Assembly (NCBI GenBank): GCA_024690695.1
Contig: JAILOS010000009.1
Coordinates: forward strand, 1 to 6,219
Source of the DNA: Oscillospiraceae bacterium
GTDB lineage: Bacteria > Bacillota_A > Clostridia > Oscillospirales > Oscillospiraceae
DNA: 6,219 bases
Direction: 5' to 3'
The notes under the pieces were generated by a model that did no database searches, was not told the origin of the DNA, and saw only the letters and a list, made by a program, of their open reading frames with translations. A program made the translations under genes and the position numbers. This document shows, in pieces, positions 1 to 6,219 of the stretch; the stretch's first letter is position 1; every line of letters begins with the position of its first letter.

Positions 1-1453
1 CCTTCATGATGGAGGCCATCTTGTCCATACCGGTCAGGCCGGGGAACTCGAAGGAATCCACCTTGTTCAGGTAGCGCCCGTACTGGGCGTAGATCTCCTC
101 GAGGCGCTGCTTGATCGAGGAGCCGATGCTGCGGTAGTAGGCGGCCATCTCGCAGATCAGCATGGAGGCGATGACGGCGTCCTTGTCGCGCACATAGGGC
201 CCGGCCAGGTAGCCGTAGCTCTCCTCAAAGCCGAAGATGAAGCGGTCGACCTCGCCGGCGGCCTCGAGGCGGGCGATCTGATCGCCGATCCACTTGAAGC
301 CGGTGAGCACGTGGCGCAGCTCCACCCCGTAGTGCGCGGCCACGGCGTCGGCCAGCGGCGTGGAGACCAGCGACATGACGGCCACGGGGTTTTTCGGCAT
401 GGTTCCCTTTTCGATGCGGCCCGCGCAGATATAGTCGAGCAGCAGCACGCCCATCTCGTTGCCGGACACCAGCTCGTAGCTCCCGTCCGGGCAGCGCATG
501 GCAATGCCCACGCGGTCGGCGTCGGGGTCGGTGGCGAGCATGAGATCGGCGCCGGTCTCCTCGGCCAGCTTCAGCCCGTACTTCAGCGCCTCGAAAATCT
601 CGGGGTTCGGGTAGGAGCAGGTGGTGAAGTAGCCGCTGGGATATTCCTGCTCGGGCACGATGGTGATATCCGTGATCCCGATGTCGTTCAGCACGCGGGT
701 CACGGGGACCAGGCCGGAGCCGTTGAGCGGCGAGTAGACCAGCTTCAGGCCGGAGCTCGCGGCGAGGCCCGGGCGGACCTGGCGCGCTTCGATCGCCTCG
801 TAGAAGGCCTGCTTGCAGCCGTCGCCGACGAAGCGGATCAGCCCCTTCTCCACGCCTTCGGCAAAGGAGATATGTTTGGCGCCGGTGAGGACGTCCGTCT
901 TCTGGATCTCGTCGTAGACGATGGCCGCCGCGTCGTCGGTCATCTGGCAGCCGTCGGGGCCGTAGGCCTTGTAGCCGTTGTAGCGTGCGGGGTTGTGCGA
1001 GGCCGTGACCATAATGCCGGCGTTGCAGTGATAGAATCTGGTGGCGAAGGAGAGCGCCGGAACGGGCATCAGCGCGTCGTAGATCCTCACCTTGACGCCG
1101 TTGGCCGCGAGGACGCCCGCCGCCTCCTTGGCAAAAACGTCGCTCTTGATGCGGCTGTCGAAGGAGATGGCGACCGTCTGCGTGCCGCCCTGGGTCAGCA
1201 CCCAGTTGGCCAGCCCCTGGGTCGCCTGCCGGACCACCCAGATATTCATGCGGTTCGTGCCCGCGCCCAGCGTGCCTCTCAGACCGGCCGTGCCGAATTG
1301 CAGGGAGACGGCGAAGCGGTCCTTGATCTCACCGTCGCTGTCCTTGACCTTCAGAAGCTCGGGCAGCAGATCCGGGTCCTCCAGATCATGCGCGAGCCAG
1401 CGCGCGTATTCGTCTTTGTACGTGGTTTGTCCCCTTGCTTCGGTTTTGTTCAT
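1..1453 (-). CDS. pgcA: Alpha-phosphoglucomutase (PgcA/PGM2-like), C-terminus beyond window
   Basis: Interconverts glucose-1-phosphate and glucose-6-phosphate in the cytoplasm through a phosphoserine enzyme, linking glycolysis with glycogen and cell-envelope sugar synthesis. I read 484 continuous codons from the ATG at 1453, with no stop before the window edge. Motifs appear in family order: FGTAGLRG near residues 53-60, the phosphoserine loop TASHNP at 150-155 (Ser152), the metal-binding DPDADR with Asp309/311/313, TGFKWIG at 384-390, and the sugar-recognition loop GFEES at 408-412. Relatives run to about 560-580 residues, so the phosphate-binding C-terminal domain (RPSGTEP-type motif) should lie beyond position 1. 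The start is supported by AGGAGG (1462-1467) 8 nt upstream. The gene has its own promoter and is separated from uxaC by a terminator. A phosphopentomutase or phosphomannomutase role is possible, since the superfamily shares these motifs, but GFEES and overall similarity to B. subtilis PgcA favour phosphoglucomutase. Confidence 0.92.
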   Translation of the reverse strand, partial: MNKTEARGQTTYKDEYARWLAHDLEDPDLLPELLKVKDSDGEIKDRFAVSLQFGTAGLRGTLGAGTNRMNIWVVRQATQGLANWVLTQGGTQTVAISFDSRIKSDVFAKEAAGVLAANGVKVRIYDALMPVPALSFATRFYHCNAGIMVTASHNPARYNGYKAYGPDGCQMTDDAAAIVYDEIQKTDVLTGAKHISFAEGVEKGLIRFVGDGCKQAFYEAIEARQVRPGLAASSGLKLVYSPLNGSGLVPVTRVLNDIGITDITIVPEQEYPSGYFTTCSYPNPEIFEALKYGLKLAEETGADLMLATDPDADRVGIAMRCPDGSYELVSGNEMGVLLLDYICAGRIEKGTMPKNPVAVMSLVSTPLADAVAAHYGVELRHVLTGFKWIGDQIARLEAAGEVDRFIFGFEESYGYLAGPYVRDKDAVIASMLICEMAAYYRSIGSSIKQRLEEIYAQYGRYLNKVDSFEFPGLTGMDKMASIMK

Positions 1454-1461
1454 TTGTACTG

Positions 1462-1467
1462 CCTCCT
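1462..1467 (-). promoter_or_regulatory. Ribosome binding site of pgcA
   Basis: A perfect AGGAGG lies 8 nt upstream of the ATG at 1453. It fixes the start of the phosphoglucomutase gene. No upstream in-frame start has a comparable site. Confidence 0.85.
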
Positions 1468-1499
1468 GTTCGTCTCTCCGGTTTGTATGGAATAGAATA

Positions 1500-1529
1500 A
1501 TTATAGCATACGATTGCGGGTTTTGGAAA
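1500..1529 (-). promoter_or_regulatory. Sigma-A-type promoter of pgcA with extended -10
   Basis: On the minus strand, a perfect TATAAT (-10) at 1505-1500 is preceded directly by TGC (1508-1506), an extended -10 TGn element. A weak -35, TTTCCA (4 of 6 matches to TTGACA), sits at 1529-1524 with an 18-nt spacer. Upstream, about 1534-1558 is rich in A runs on the minus strand, resembling an UP element. Initiation would be expected near 1493, giving an untranslated leader of about 40 nt that contains the AGGAGG. The sharp local drop in GC against the surrounding genes supports a real promoter. Its position downstream of the uxaC hairpin makes pgcA an independent transcription unit. Confidence 0.82.
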
Positions 1530-1617
1530 TGCGTTTTTCAGAATTTTCGTTTTTTTCGTCCTCTCCGCCGGGCGCGGCAAGCGCGGCGAAAACCGACGGC
1601 GGCGTTGAAGACGCCGG

Positions 1618-1662
1618 AAAAGGCGCGATCTCAGCCGGGCGCATGCCGAGCTGAGATCGCGC
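1618..1662 (-). terminator. Hairpin terminator ending the uronate operon
   Basis: A perfect 12-bp inverted repeat, GCGCGATCTCAG at 1623-1634 and its complement at 1651-1662, encloses a 16-nt loop in which a few more pairs can form (1635-1638 with 1646-1648 and 1650, with one bulge). On the minus strand the stem starts 9 nt after the uxaC stop codon and is followed by C then TTTT (1621-1618), a short U-tract. On the plus strand the same stem is followed by a better T-rich run (1663-1673), so it could also stop antisense transcription. A second small hairpin (6-bp stem, 1600-1605 with 1611-1616) follows and may reinforce termination. Confidence 0.8.
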
Positions 1663-1671
1663 AATTCTTTT

Positions 1672-3051
1672 TTACAGATCAAAATACGTTTCCGCATTCT
1701 TCACGCAGATGCCCTCGACGATGGTCCGGAGGGCTTTTTCGTCGTTCGGATATTCGCCGTTTTCGACCCAGGAGCCAATCAGCTCGCAGAGGATGCGGCG
1801 GAAGTACTCGTGCCGCGCGTAGCTGAGAAAGCTGCGCGAGTCGGTGAGCATCCCGACGAAGCCCGCGAGATAGCCGTCTGCGGCCAGGGTCGTGAGCTGG
1901 TCGATCATGCCGGTCTTGTGGTCGTTGAACCACCAGGCGCTGCCGTGCTGGACTTTGCCGACGGCCTCGCCAGTCTGGAAAGCGCCCATGACTGTCACCA
2001 GCGCGGCGTTGTCATTGGGGTTGAGGGAATACAGGATCGTCTTGGGCAGCTCGCCCGTGTCGTCCAGCGCGCCGAGGAAGGCCGCCAGCTCCTTGATGGA
2101 GGGCTGGTCGCCGATGGAGTCGACGCCCGCGTCGGGTCCCAGCGCGCGGAACACGCGACGGGAATTGTCGCGGATCACGCCGAAGTGCAGCTGCATCACC
2201 ACGCCGAGGCGGTGGTAAGCGCGTCCGAGCTCAAGCAGCAGCGCGGTCTTGAACTGCTTCTGCTCGCGTTCTGTCGGCAGCTCGCCCGCGAGGCGCTTTT
2301 GAAAAATCGCATCGACCTCGGCCGCCGTCGCGGGGGCGTAAGGCACAGCCTCCATCCCGTGGTCGGAGACCCGGCAGCCGCAGGCGACGAAGAAGGCCAG
2401 CCTCTCCTTGAGCGCCGCCGCGAGCTGTTCAAAGCTCCCGATCTCGCCCAGGCGCTTTAGGTAATCCAGATAGTCCGGCTTCTCGATGCCCAGCGCCTTG
2501 TCCGGGCGGTAGCTCGGCAGCACCTTGACGCCGAAGGACTCGTCCGCGGCGATTTTTTTGTGCCATTCCAGCGTATCCGCCGGATCGTCGGTCGTGCAGA
2601 GAGCTTTCACGTTTGAGTTCACGATCAGCTTGCGCGCGGAAAGCGTTTTCAGCTTTTCGTTGCAGAGCTTCCAGACCTCCTCAGCCGTTTCGCCGTTGAG
2701 CGCGCCTTCATAGCCGAAGTAGTTTCGCAGCTCGAGATGGCTCCAGTGGTAGAGGGGGTTGCCGATCGCGAGGCCGAGGGTCTCCGCCCATTTCTGGAAC
2801 TTCTCGCGATCTGTGGCGCCGCCGGTGATGTAGTATTCGTCCACACCCGCCGAGCGCATCAGCCGCCACTTGTAGTGGTCGCCGCCGAGCCAGACCTGCG
2901 TGATGTTGTCAAACTGCCGGTCTTCGAAGATCTCCTGCGGGTTCAGGTGGCAGTGATAGTCGATGATGGGCATGGGCGCGGCATAGTCGTGGTAGAGGTG
3001 CTTCGCTGTTTCCGTGGAGAGCAGGAAGTCTTTATCCATAAATGCCTTCAT
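1672..3051 (-). CDS. uxaC: Glucuronate (uronate) isomerase
   Basis: Isomerises D-glucuronate to D-fructuronate, and usually D-galacturonate to D-tagaturonate, the first cytoplasmic step of hexuronate breakdown. The 459 residues match the family length of about 470. It resembles E. coli UxaC along its whole length. It has an N-terminal MKAFMDKDFLL block (E. coli MTPFMTEDFLL), the metal-site DYHCHL at 31-36 with His33 and His35, DHYKWR at 58-63, GNPLYHWSHLELR at 97-109, TTDDP at 153-157, KVLPSYRPDKA at 176-186, AWWFND at 372-377 and LTDSRSFLSYARHEYFRRIL at 402-421. These are amidohydrolase-fold features. The start at 3051 is preferred over the Met at residue 5 because it aligns with the E. coli N-terminus and has GAGGTG 5 nt upstream. 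It is the last gene of the operon, 9 nt after kdgK and just before a terminator. Preference between glucuronate and galacturonate cannot be read from the sequence. Confidence 0.97.
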   Translation of the reverse strand: MKAFMDKDFLLSTETAKHLYHDYAAPMPIIDYHCHLNPQEIFEDRQFDNITQVWLGGDHYKWRLMRSAGVDEYYITGGATDREKFQKWAETLGLAIGNPLYHWSHLELRNYFGYEGALNGETAEEVWKLCNEKLKTLSARKLIVNSNVKALCTTDDPADTLEWHKKIAADESFGVKVLPSYRPDKALGIEKPDYLDYLKRLGEIGSFEQLAAALKERLAFFVACGCRVSDHGMEAVPYAPATAAEVDAIFQKRLAGELPTEREQKQFKTALLLELGRAYHRLGVVMQLHFGVIRDNSRRVFRALGPDAGVDSIGDQPSIKELAAFLGALDDTGELPKTILYSLNPNDNAALVTVMGAFQTGEAVGKVQHGSAWWFNDHKTGMIDQLTTLAADGYLAGFVGMLTDSRSFLSYARHEYFRRILCELIGSWVENGEYPNDEKALRTIVEGICVKNAETYFDL

Positions 3052-3056
3052 CGTTC

Positions 3057-3062
3057 CACCTC
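3057..3062 (-). promoter_or_regulatory. uxaC ribosome binding site overlapping the kdgK stop
   Basis: GAGGTG on the minus strand lies 5 nt before the uxaC ATG and shares bases with the kdgK TGA stop codon (3063-3061). It matches the core anti-Shine-Dalgarno partner and supports the start at 3051. The overlap suggests translational coupling between kdgK and uxaC. Confidence 0.75.
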
Positions 3063-4158
3063 AGCGCTTGACTCTCGCGCCCGCGCCGCCCATGATCGCC
3101 TCGACCTCGTTCACAGAAGCCATGGAGGTGTCGCCCGGCGTCGTCATCGCCAGCGCGCCGTGGGCCGCGCCGTAGTTGACGGCCTTTTCGGCGTCGCCCG
3201 TGGTCATCAGGCCGTAGACCAAACCGGAGGCAAAGCTGTCGCCGCCGCCCACGCGGTCCATGATCTCGAGGCCGTTGTATTCCTTGGACTGGTAAATCTC
3301 GCCGTCCGCCCAGCAGATGGCCTTCCAGTCGTTGACGGTGGCCGTTTTCACGGTGCGCAGCGTGGTCGCCACGACCTTAAAGTTCGGGTAGGTCTCGGCG
3401 GCCTTGCCGATCATCTTCTTGTAGCCGTCAATATTGAGCTCCTTGAGATTCTCGTCGTTGCCCTCGATCTCGAAGCCCAGGCAGGCGGTGAAGTCCTCTT
3501 CGTTGCCGATCATCACGTCGACATATTTCGCAACCTCGCGGTTCACCTCGCGGGCCTTTTCCAGGCCGCCGATGGCGCTCCACATCGAGGGGCGGTAGTT
3601 GAGGTCGTAGGAGATGACGGTGCCGTACTTCTTCGCGATCTTGCAGGCTTCGATCACGGTCTCGCAGCTCTGCTCGGAGAGGGCCGCGTAGATGCCGCCG
3701 GTGTGCAGCCAGCGCACGCCCAGCTTGCCGAAGATAGTTTCAAAGTCGAAATCGGCGGGCGTCGCCTGGGAGATCGCGGTGTTCGCGCGGTCGGAGCAGC
3801 CCACCGCACCGCGGATGCCGAAGCCGCGCTCGGTAAAGTTGATGCCGTTGCGGCAGATGCGGCCGATGCCGTCGGTCTTCTTCCAGTAAATCAGATCGGT
3901 GCTCACGCCGCCCTGCTCGATGAAATCCTTCATCAGCCTGCCGACCTCGTTGTCAGCAAAGGCGGTGATCACGGCGGTGTTCAGGCCAAAGCACTTGTGC
4001 AGGCCGCGGATGACATTGTACTCGCCGCCGCCCTCCCAGGCGCGGAAGGTGCGCGCGGTGCGGATGCGGCCCTCGCCGGGGTCGAGGCGCAGCATCACCT
4101 CGCCCAGGGATACAGCGTCAAAGCGGCATTCTTCTCTCGGTCTCAGATTCAGTTCCAT
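3061..4158 (-). CDS. kdgK: 2-keto-3-deoxygluconate kinase (PfkB/ribokinase family)
   Basis: Phosphorylates 2-keto-3-deoxygluconate with ATP to give KDPG, the substrate of the aldolase encoded just upstream. It is a PfkB-family sugar kinase of 365 residues from the ATG at 4158. Visible features are a glycine-rich substrate-side motif GGGEYN at 43-48, GVRWLHTGGIYA around 147-158, SYDLNYRP at 183-190, and the C-terminal signature DRVGGGDSFASGL at 301-313, whose Asp307 is the expected catalytic base beside the anion hole. The signature has GGGD where many PfkB kinases have GAGD, a conservative change. A TTG two codons earlier (4164) keeps the frame open, but it lies 1 nt from the GAGGG site, too close to be a normal start, so the ATG is chosen. 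It follows eda by 2 nt. Length is somewhat above the roughly 310-345 typical of KdgK. Substrate is inferred mainly from operon context; the kinase family itself is clear. Confidence 0.93.
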   Translation of the reverse strand: MELNLRPREECRFDAVSLGEVMLRLDPGEGRIRTARTFRAWEGGGEYNVIRGLHKCFGLNTAVITAFADNEVGRLMKDFIEQGGVSTDLIYWKKTDGIGRICRNGINFTERGFGIRGAVGCSDRANTAISQATPADFDFETIFGKLGVRWLHTGGIYAALSEQSCETVIEACKIAKKYGTVISYDLNYRPSMWSAIGGLEKAREVNREVAKYVDVMIGNEEDFTACLGFEIEGNDENLKELNIDGYKKMIGKAAETYPNFKVVATTLRTVKTATVNDWKAICWADGEIYQSKEYNGLEIMDRVGGGDSFASGLVYGLMTTGDAEKAVNYGAAHGALAMTTPGDTSMASVNEVEAIMGGAGARVKR

Positions 4159-4160
4159 AT

Positions 4161-4802
4161 TCAAGCCCTCGCTTCTTCCACGATTTCACGGGACTTTTTG
4201 CACAGCTCCGTGATCTCGTCCCACCTGTTGTTGTCGATCAGGTCGGCGGTGACCATGTAGCTGCCGCCGCAGGCCGCGATGACCGGGCAGGAGATGTACT
4301 CCTTCAGGTTCTTGAGGGAAATGCCGCCGGTCGGCATGACCTTAAACATCGGGAAGGGAGCGGCCAGCGCCTTGATCTTCGCAAGACCGCCGGACTGCTC
4401 GGCTGGGAAGAATTTGATGACCTCCAGGCCAAACTTGAGCGCCTGGTGGTACTCGCTCGCGGTGGTGCAGCCGGGATAGACGGCGATGCCCTTCTTCTGG
4501 GCGTATTCGACGAGCTCAGGGTCGAAGCCGGGGCTGACAATGAAGTCGCCGCCCGCTTCGATCACGGCGTCGATCTGCGCGGTGTTGGTGACGGTGCCCG
4601 CGCCGACGAGCATGTCGGGGCAGGTCTCCTTCATGATCTTGATGGCCTTGTCCGCGCCCGCCGCGCGGAAGGTGACCTCCGCGACCGGCACGCCGCCCGC
4701 GCAGAGGGCCTTCGCGAGCCCTGCCGCGTCGCGCTCGGGGTGGTTGAGCTTGATGACCGGCACGACGCCGATCTTCGAAATGCGTTCATTCATTGCGTTC
4801 AT
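4161..4802 (-). CDS. eda: KDPG/KHG aldolase
   Basis: Cleaves 2-keto-3-deoxy-6-phosphogluconate into pyruvate and glyceraldehyde-3-phosphate, the last step of hexuronate breakdown and of the Entner-Doudoroff route. At 213 residues it is the standard length of this class I aldolase TIM barrel. The active-site residues are visible in order: AEVTFRA at 41-47 with general acid/base Glu42 and phosphate/carboxylate-binding Arg46, VGAGTV at 66-71, SPGFDP at 90-95, PGCTT at 110-114, the Schiff-base Lys130 in VIKFFPAE (128-135), and MPTGGIS at 156-162 for phosphate binding. The ATG at 4802 has GGAGG 8 nt upstream (4811-4815), within the last codons of the reductase gene; an in-frame ATG at 4793 is a less well placed alternative. 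It starts 3 nt after the reductase stop. Neighbouring kdgK supports KDPG as substrate; the family also often cleaves 4-hydroxy-2-oxoglutarate. Confidence 0.97.
   Translation of the reverse strand: MNAMNERISKIGVVPVIKLNHPERDAAGLAKALCAGGVPVAEVTFRAAGADKAIKIMKETCPDMLVGAGTVTNTAQIDAVIEAGGDFIVSPGFDPELVEYAQKKGIAVYPGCTTASEYHQALKFGLEVIKFFPAEQSGGLAKIKALAAPFPMFKVMPTGGISLKNLKEYISCPVIAACGGSYMVTADLIDNNRWDEITELCKKSREIVEEARA
4166..4170 (-). promoter_or_regulatory. kdgK ribosome binding site inside the end of eda
   Basis: GAGGG on the minus strand lies within the last codons of eda, 7 nt before the ATG at 4158. It leaves only 1 nt before the in-frame TTG at 4164. The spacing therefore decides the kdgK start in favour of the ATG, leaving a 2-nt gap after the eda stop instead of an overlap. 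Confidence 0.75.
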
Positions 4803-4805
4803 GGC

Positions 4806-6219
4806 TTATTCCTCCCAGACGTATTTGTGCAGCGTCGCGCGCACGGCGCCGACGCCCGCGGTGAGCTCCGTAAAGTAAGCGCAGACCTTGTCGGCCAGCC
4901 CCGCCTCGATGAGATCAACGCCAAAGACGGTCTTGTTGCGCAGCAGGCCCTCCAGCTTGGCACAGTCGGGCTTTTCGCCGAGGTGGAAGTCCTTGACGTA
5001 CTCCTGCGCCATGCCCAGCAGCGGGTCGGGAGAGGGCTCGAAGGCCTTCCCGTTATCGTCCACCGCCATCAGGTAGCGCAGCCAGCCCGCGTGCACGAGC
5101 GGGATCAGCTTCAGATCCTGCACGTTCAGCGAATCCGAAGCGAGGTAGGCCTTGATCGTCTCGCCGAAGCGGATCGGCAGCTTCTGCGAGGTGTCGGTGG
5201 CGATGCGCTGCGGGGTGTCGGGCATAAAGGGGTTCGGGATGCGGACGTTCACGACCGTGTCGATGAAGTCCTGGGGCCGGATGATGCCGGGGTCGGTGAC
5301 GACGGGCAGGCCCTCTTTGTAGCCGATGGTCTTCACCAGCTTGAGAAGGTCCTCGTCCTGCATCTCCTCGGAGATCTTCTCAAAGCCCAGCAGGCAGCCG
5401 TACACGGCCAGCGCCGTGTGCAGGGGGTTGAGGCAGGTGCAGACCTTCATGCGCTCGACCTTGTCCACGGTCTCGCGCGCGGTGAAATAGAAGCCTGCCT
5501 TCTCGAGCGGCGGGCGGCCGTTCGGGAAATCGTCCTCGAGCACGAGATACTCGCTCTCCTCGGCGTTGACGTAGGGGGCCTTGACTGTGCCGCGGGCGTT
5601 GCGCACGGGGGCGAAGCCCTCGAGGCCGTCGGCTTCCAGCATCGCGCCGACCGTGAGATCGGGGCTCGGGGTGATCTTGTCGATCATCGTCCAGGGGAAG
5701 GAGACCTTTTCGCCGTCTTCGATATAGGCCTTGAAGCCCTCGTCGCTCCAGGCCTCGGCAAAGGCGGTCATCGCGGCCTTGAGCTTGTCGCCGTTGTGGG
5801 AGCAGTTGTCGGTGCTCACCATCGCGATGGGGAACGCGCCCGCCTTGAAGCGCTCCAGCAGCAGCGAAGCGACCTTGCCCATGTAGCTCTTCGCCTCTTC
5901 GGGAGAGACCAGCAGATCGGCCTTCACGTCGTCCCCGGCCAGGGTGTAGCCCTTCTCGGTGATCGTGAAGGTCGCCAGCTGCAGGCTCGGGTTGCGGAAG
6001 ATCTCCGCAAGGCGAGCTTCGCCCCCGTAGAGGTAGCAGGTCTCGGCCAGCGCGCCGAGGATGTTCTTCTCGACGCTGCCGTCGGCCTTGAGCGTCACGA
6101 CGACGGCCAGATCGTCGAAGGTCTCGCCGCCGCGATTCATGCGCTCGACGGCGATGATGCCCTTGTCCAGCACGCCCGCGTTCAGCAGCCGCTCGGCGGC
6201 CATGCCGTGCAGGGCCTTG
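4806..6219 (-). CDS. uxuB: Fructuronate reductase / mannitol dehydrogenase family, N-terminus beyond window
   Basis: Probably reduces D-fructuronate to D-mannonate with NADH, the second step after UxaC. It belongs to the polyol-specific long-chain dehydrogenase (mannitol dehydrogenase) family. The frame stays open to the window edge (reading KALHG before the Met at 6203), so that Met is almost certainly internal. About 60-70 N-terminal residues, including the NAD-binding GxGxxxR loop, should lie upstream; 470 codons are present. Visible blocks are FTITEKGY (about 5969-5946), VSTDNCSHNGDKL (about 5816-5778), MKVCTCLNPLHTALAVYGCLLG (about 5450-5385) and RIPNPFMPDTPQRIATDTSQK (about 5240-5180). 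The Lys and the Asn/His of the third block correspond to the catalytic K-N-H set, but with spacing K-x5-N-x2-H. The clostridial branch of this family differs from E. coli UxuB, and a tagaturonate reductase (UxaB) or mannitol dehydrogenase role cannot be excluded. The operon context with uxaC, kdgK and eda favours a hexuronate reductase. Confidence 0.88.
   Translation of the reverse strand, partial: KALHGMAAERLLNAGVLDKGIIAVERMNRGGETFDDLAVVVTLKADGSVEKNILGALAETCYLYGGEARLAEIFRNPSLQLATFTITEKGYTLAGDDVKADLLVSPEEAKSYMGKVASLLLERFKAGAFPIAMVSTDNCSHNGDKLKAAMTAFAEAWSDEGFKAYIEDGEKVSFPWTMIDKITPSPDLTVGAMLEADGLEGFAPVRNARGTVKAPYVNAEESEYLVLEDDFPNGRPPLEKAGFYFTARETVDKVERMKVCTCLNPLHTALAVYGCLLGFEKISEEMQDEDLLKLVKTIGYKEGLPVVTDPGIIRPQDFIDTVVNVRIPNPFMPDTPQRIATDTSQKLPIRFGETIKAYLASDSLNVQDLKLIPLVHAGWLRYLMAVDDNGKAFEPSPDPLLGMAQEYVKDFHLGEKPDCAKLEGLLRNKTVFGVDLIEAGLADKVCAYFTELTAGVGAVRATLHKYVWEE
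4811..4815 (-). promoter_or_regulatory. eda ribosome binding site inside the reductase gene
   Basis: GGAGG on the minus strand lies in the final Trp-Glu-Glu codons of the reductase gene, 8 nt before the eda ATG at 4802. It selects this ATG over the one 9 nt further in and suggests that eda translation is coupled to the upstream gene. Confidence 0.75.

Noticed and set aside
311..1495. 394-codon open frame on the plus strand
   Set aside because: It is antisense to the phosphoglucomutase gene, has no ribosome binding site or family motifs, and has the same biased composition. The opposite strand carries TASHNP, DPDADR and GFEES in order.
1572..1587. Direct repeat of GCGCGGC (1572-1578 and 1581-1587) in the spacer
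   Set aside because: Seven bases of low-complexity GC sequence in a GC-rich spacer are likely chance; no further copies or regulatory pattern were seen.
1454..1671. Riboswitch or small RNA in the spacer
   Set aside because: The predicted leader of pgcA is only about 40 nt, too short for a known riboswitch, and the rest is explained by the terminator and promoter.
1386..1697. 103-codon minus-strand frame over the spacer
   Set aside because: It spans the end of uxaC, the terminator, the promoter and the start of pgcA in another frame; its Arg-rich product has no support.
1092..1826. 244-codon plus-strand frame crossing the intergenic spacer
   Set aside because: It runs through the pgcA promoter and the terminator hairpin, and is Arg/Ser/Pro-rich without motifs; a chance frame.
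4159..4164. TTG at 4164 as the kdgK start
   Set aside because: It lies only 1 nt from the GAGGG ribosome binding site, whereas the ATG at 4158 has normal 7-nt spacing.
2737..4260. 507-codon open frame on the plus strand
   Set aside because: It lies antisense across kdgK and part of uxaC, whose motifs are unmistakable. Its product is a Val/Ala/Gly/His/Asp-rich string with no recognisable domain, as expected for a shadow frame opposite GC-rich codons.

Overview
This window looks like chromosomal DNA from a GC-rich Firmicute, most likely a gut-type Clostridia member (Oscillospiraceae/Ruminococcaceae-like). The reasons are strong AGGAGG-type ribosome binding sites, an A/T-rich TGn-TATAAT promoter inside a roughly 60% GC sequence, and proteins that resemble clostridial versions of their families. 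Taxonomy is inferred from protein flavour only. Every gene I can support is on the minus strand, so transcription runs from high to low coordinates.

Region 1 (6219 down to 1672) is a tightly packed four-gene hexuronate catabolism operon. In order of transcription it holds a fructuronate (or tagaturonate) reductase of the mannitol dehydrogenase family (5' end outside the window), KDPG aldolase (eda), 2-keto-3-deoxygluconate kinase (kdgK) and glucuronate isomerase (uxaC). The gaps are 3, 2 and 9 nt, and each downstream ribosome binding site lies in or against the end of the gene before it, which suggests coupled translation. Together the enzymes convert glucuronate to fructuronate (UxaC), fructuronate to mannonate (reductase), KDG to KDPG (KdgK), and KDPG to pyruvate plus glyceraldehyde-3-phosphate (Eda). 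The one missing step, mannonate dehydratase (UxuA), is not in the window and probably lies upstream of position 6219 or elsewhere. No transporter or regulator is visible.

Region 2 (1671 to 1454) is a 218-nt intergenic spacer. A strong 12-bp-stem hairpin just after uxaC probably ends the operon. It is followed by a separate sigma-A-type promoter with an extended -10 and A/T-rich upstream DNA.

Region 3 (1453 to 1) is an alpha-phosphoglucomutase (PgcA/PGM2-like), cut off at its C-terminus by the window edge. It appears to be its own transcription unit and links glucose-1-phosphate with glucose-6-phosphate.

I see no mobile element, CRISPR array, tRNA/rRNA gene or obviously novel system. The long plus-strand open frames, up to about 500 codons, are antisense shadows of these genes. 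The points most worth a second look are an altered spacing in the reductase catalytic motif, an imperfect dyad over the pgcA -35 region, and the missing dehydratase.
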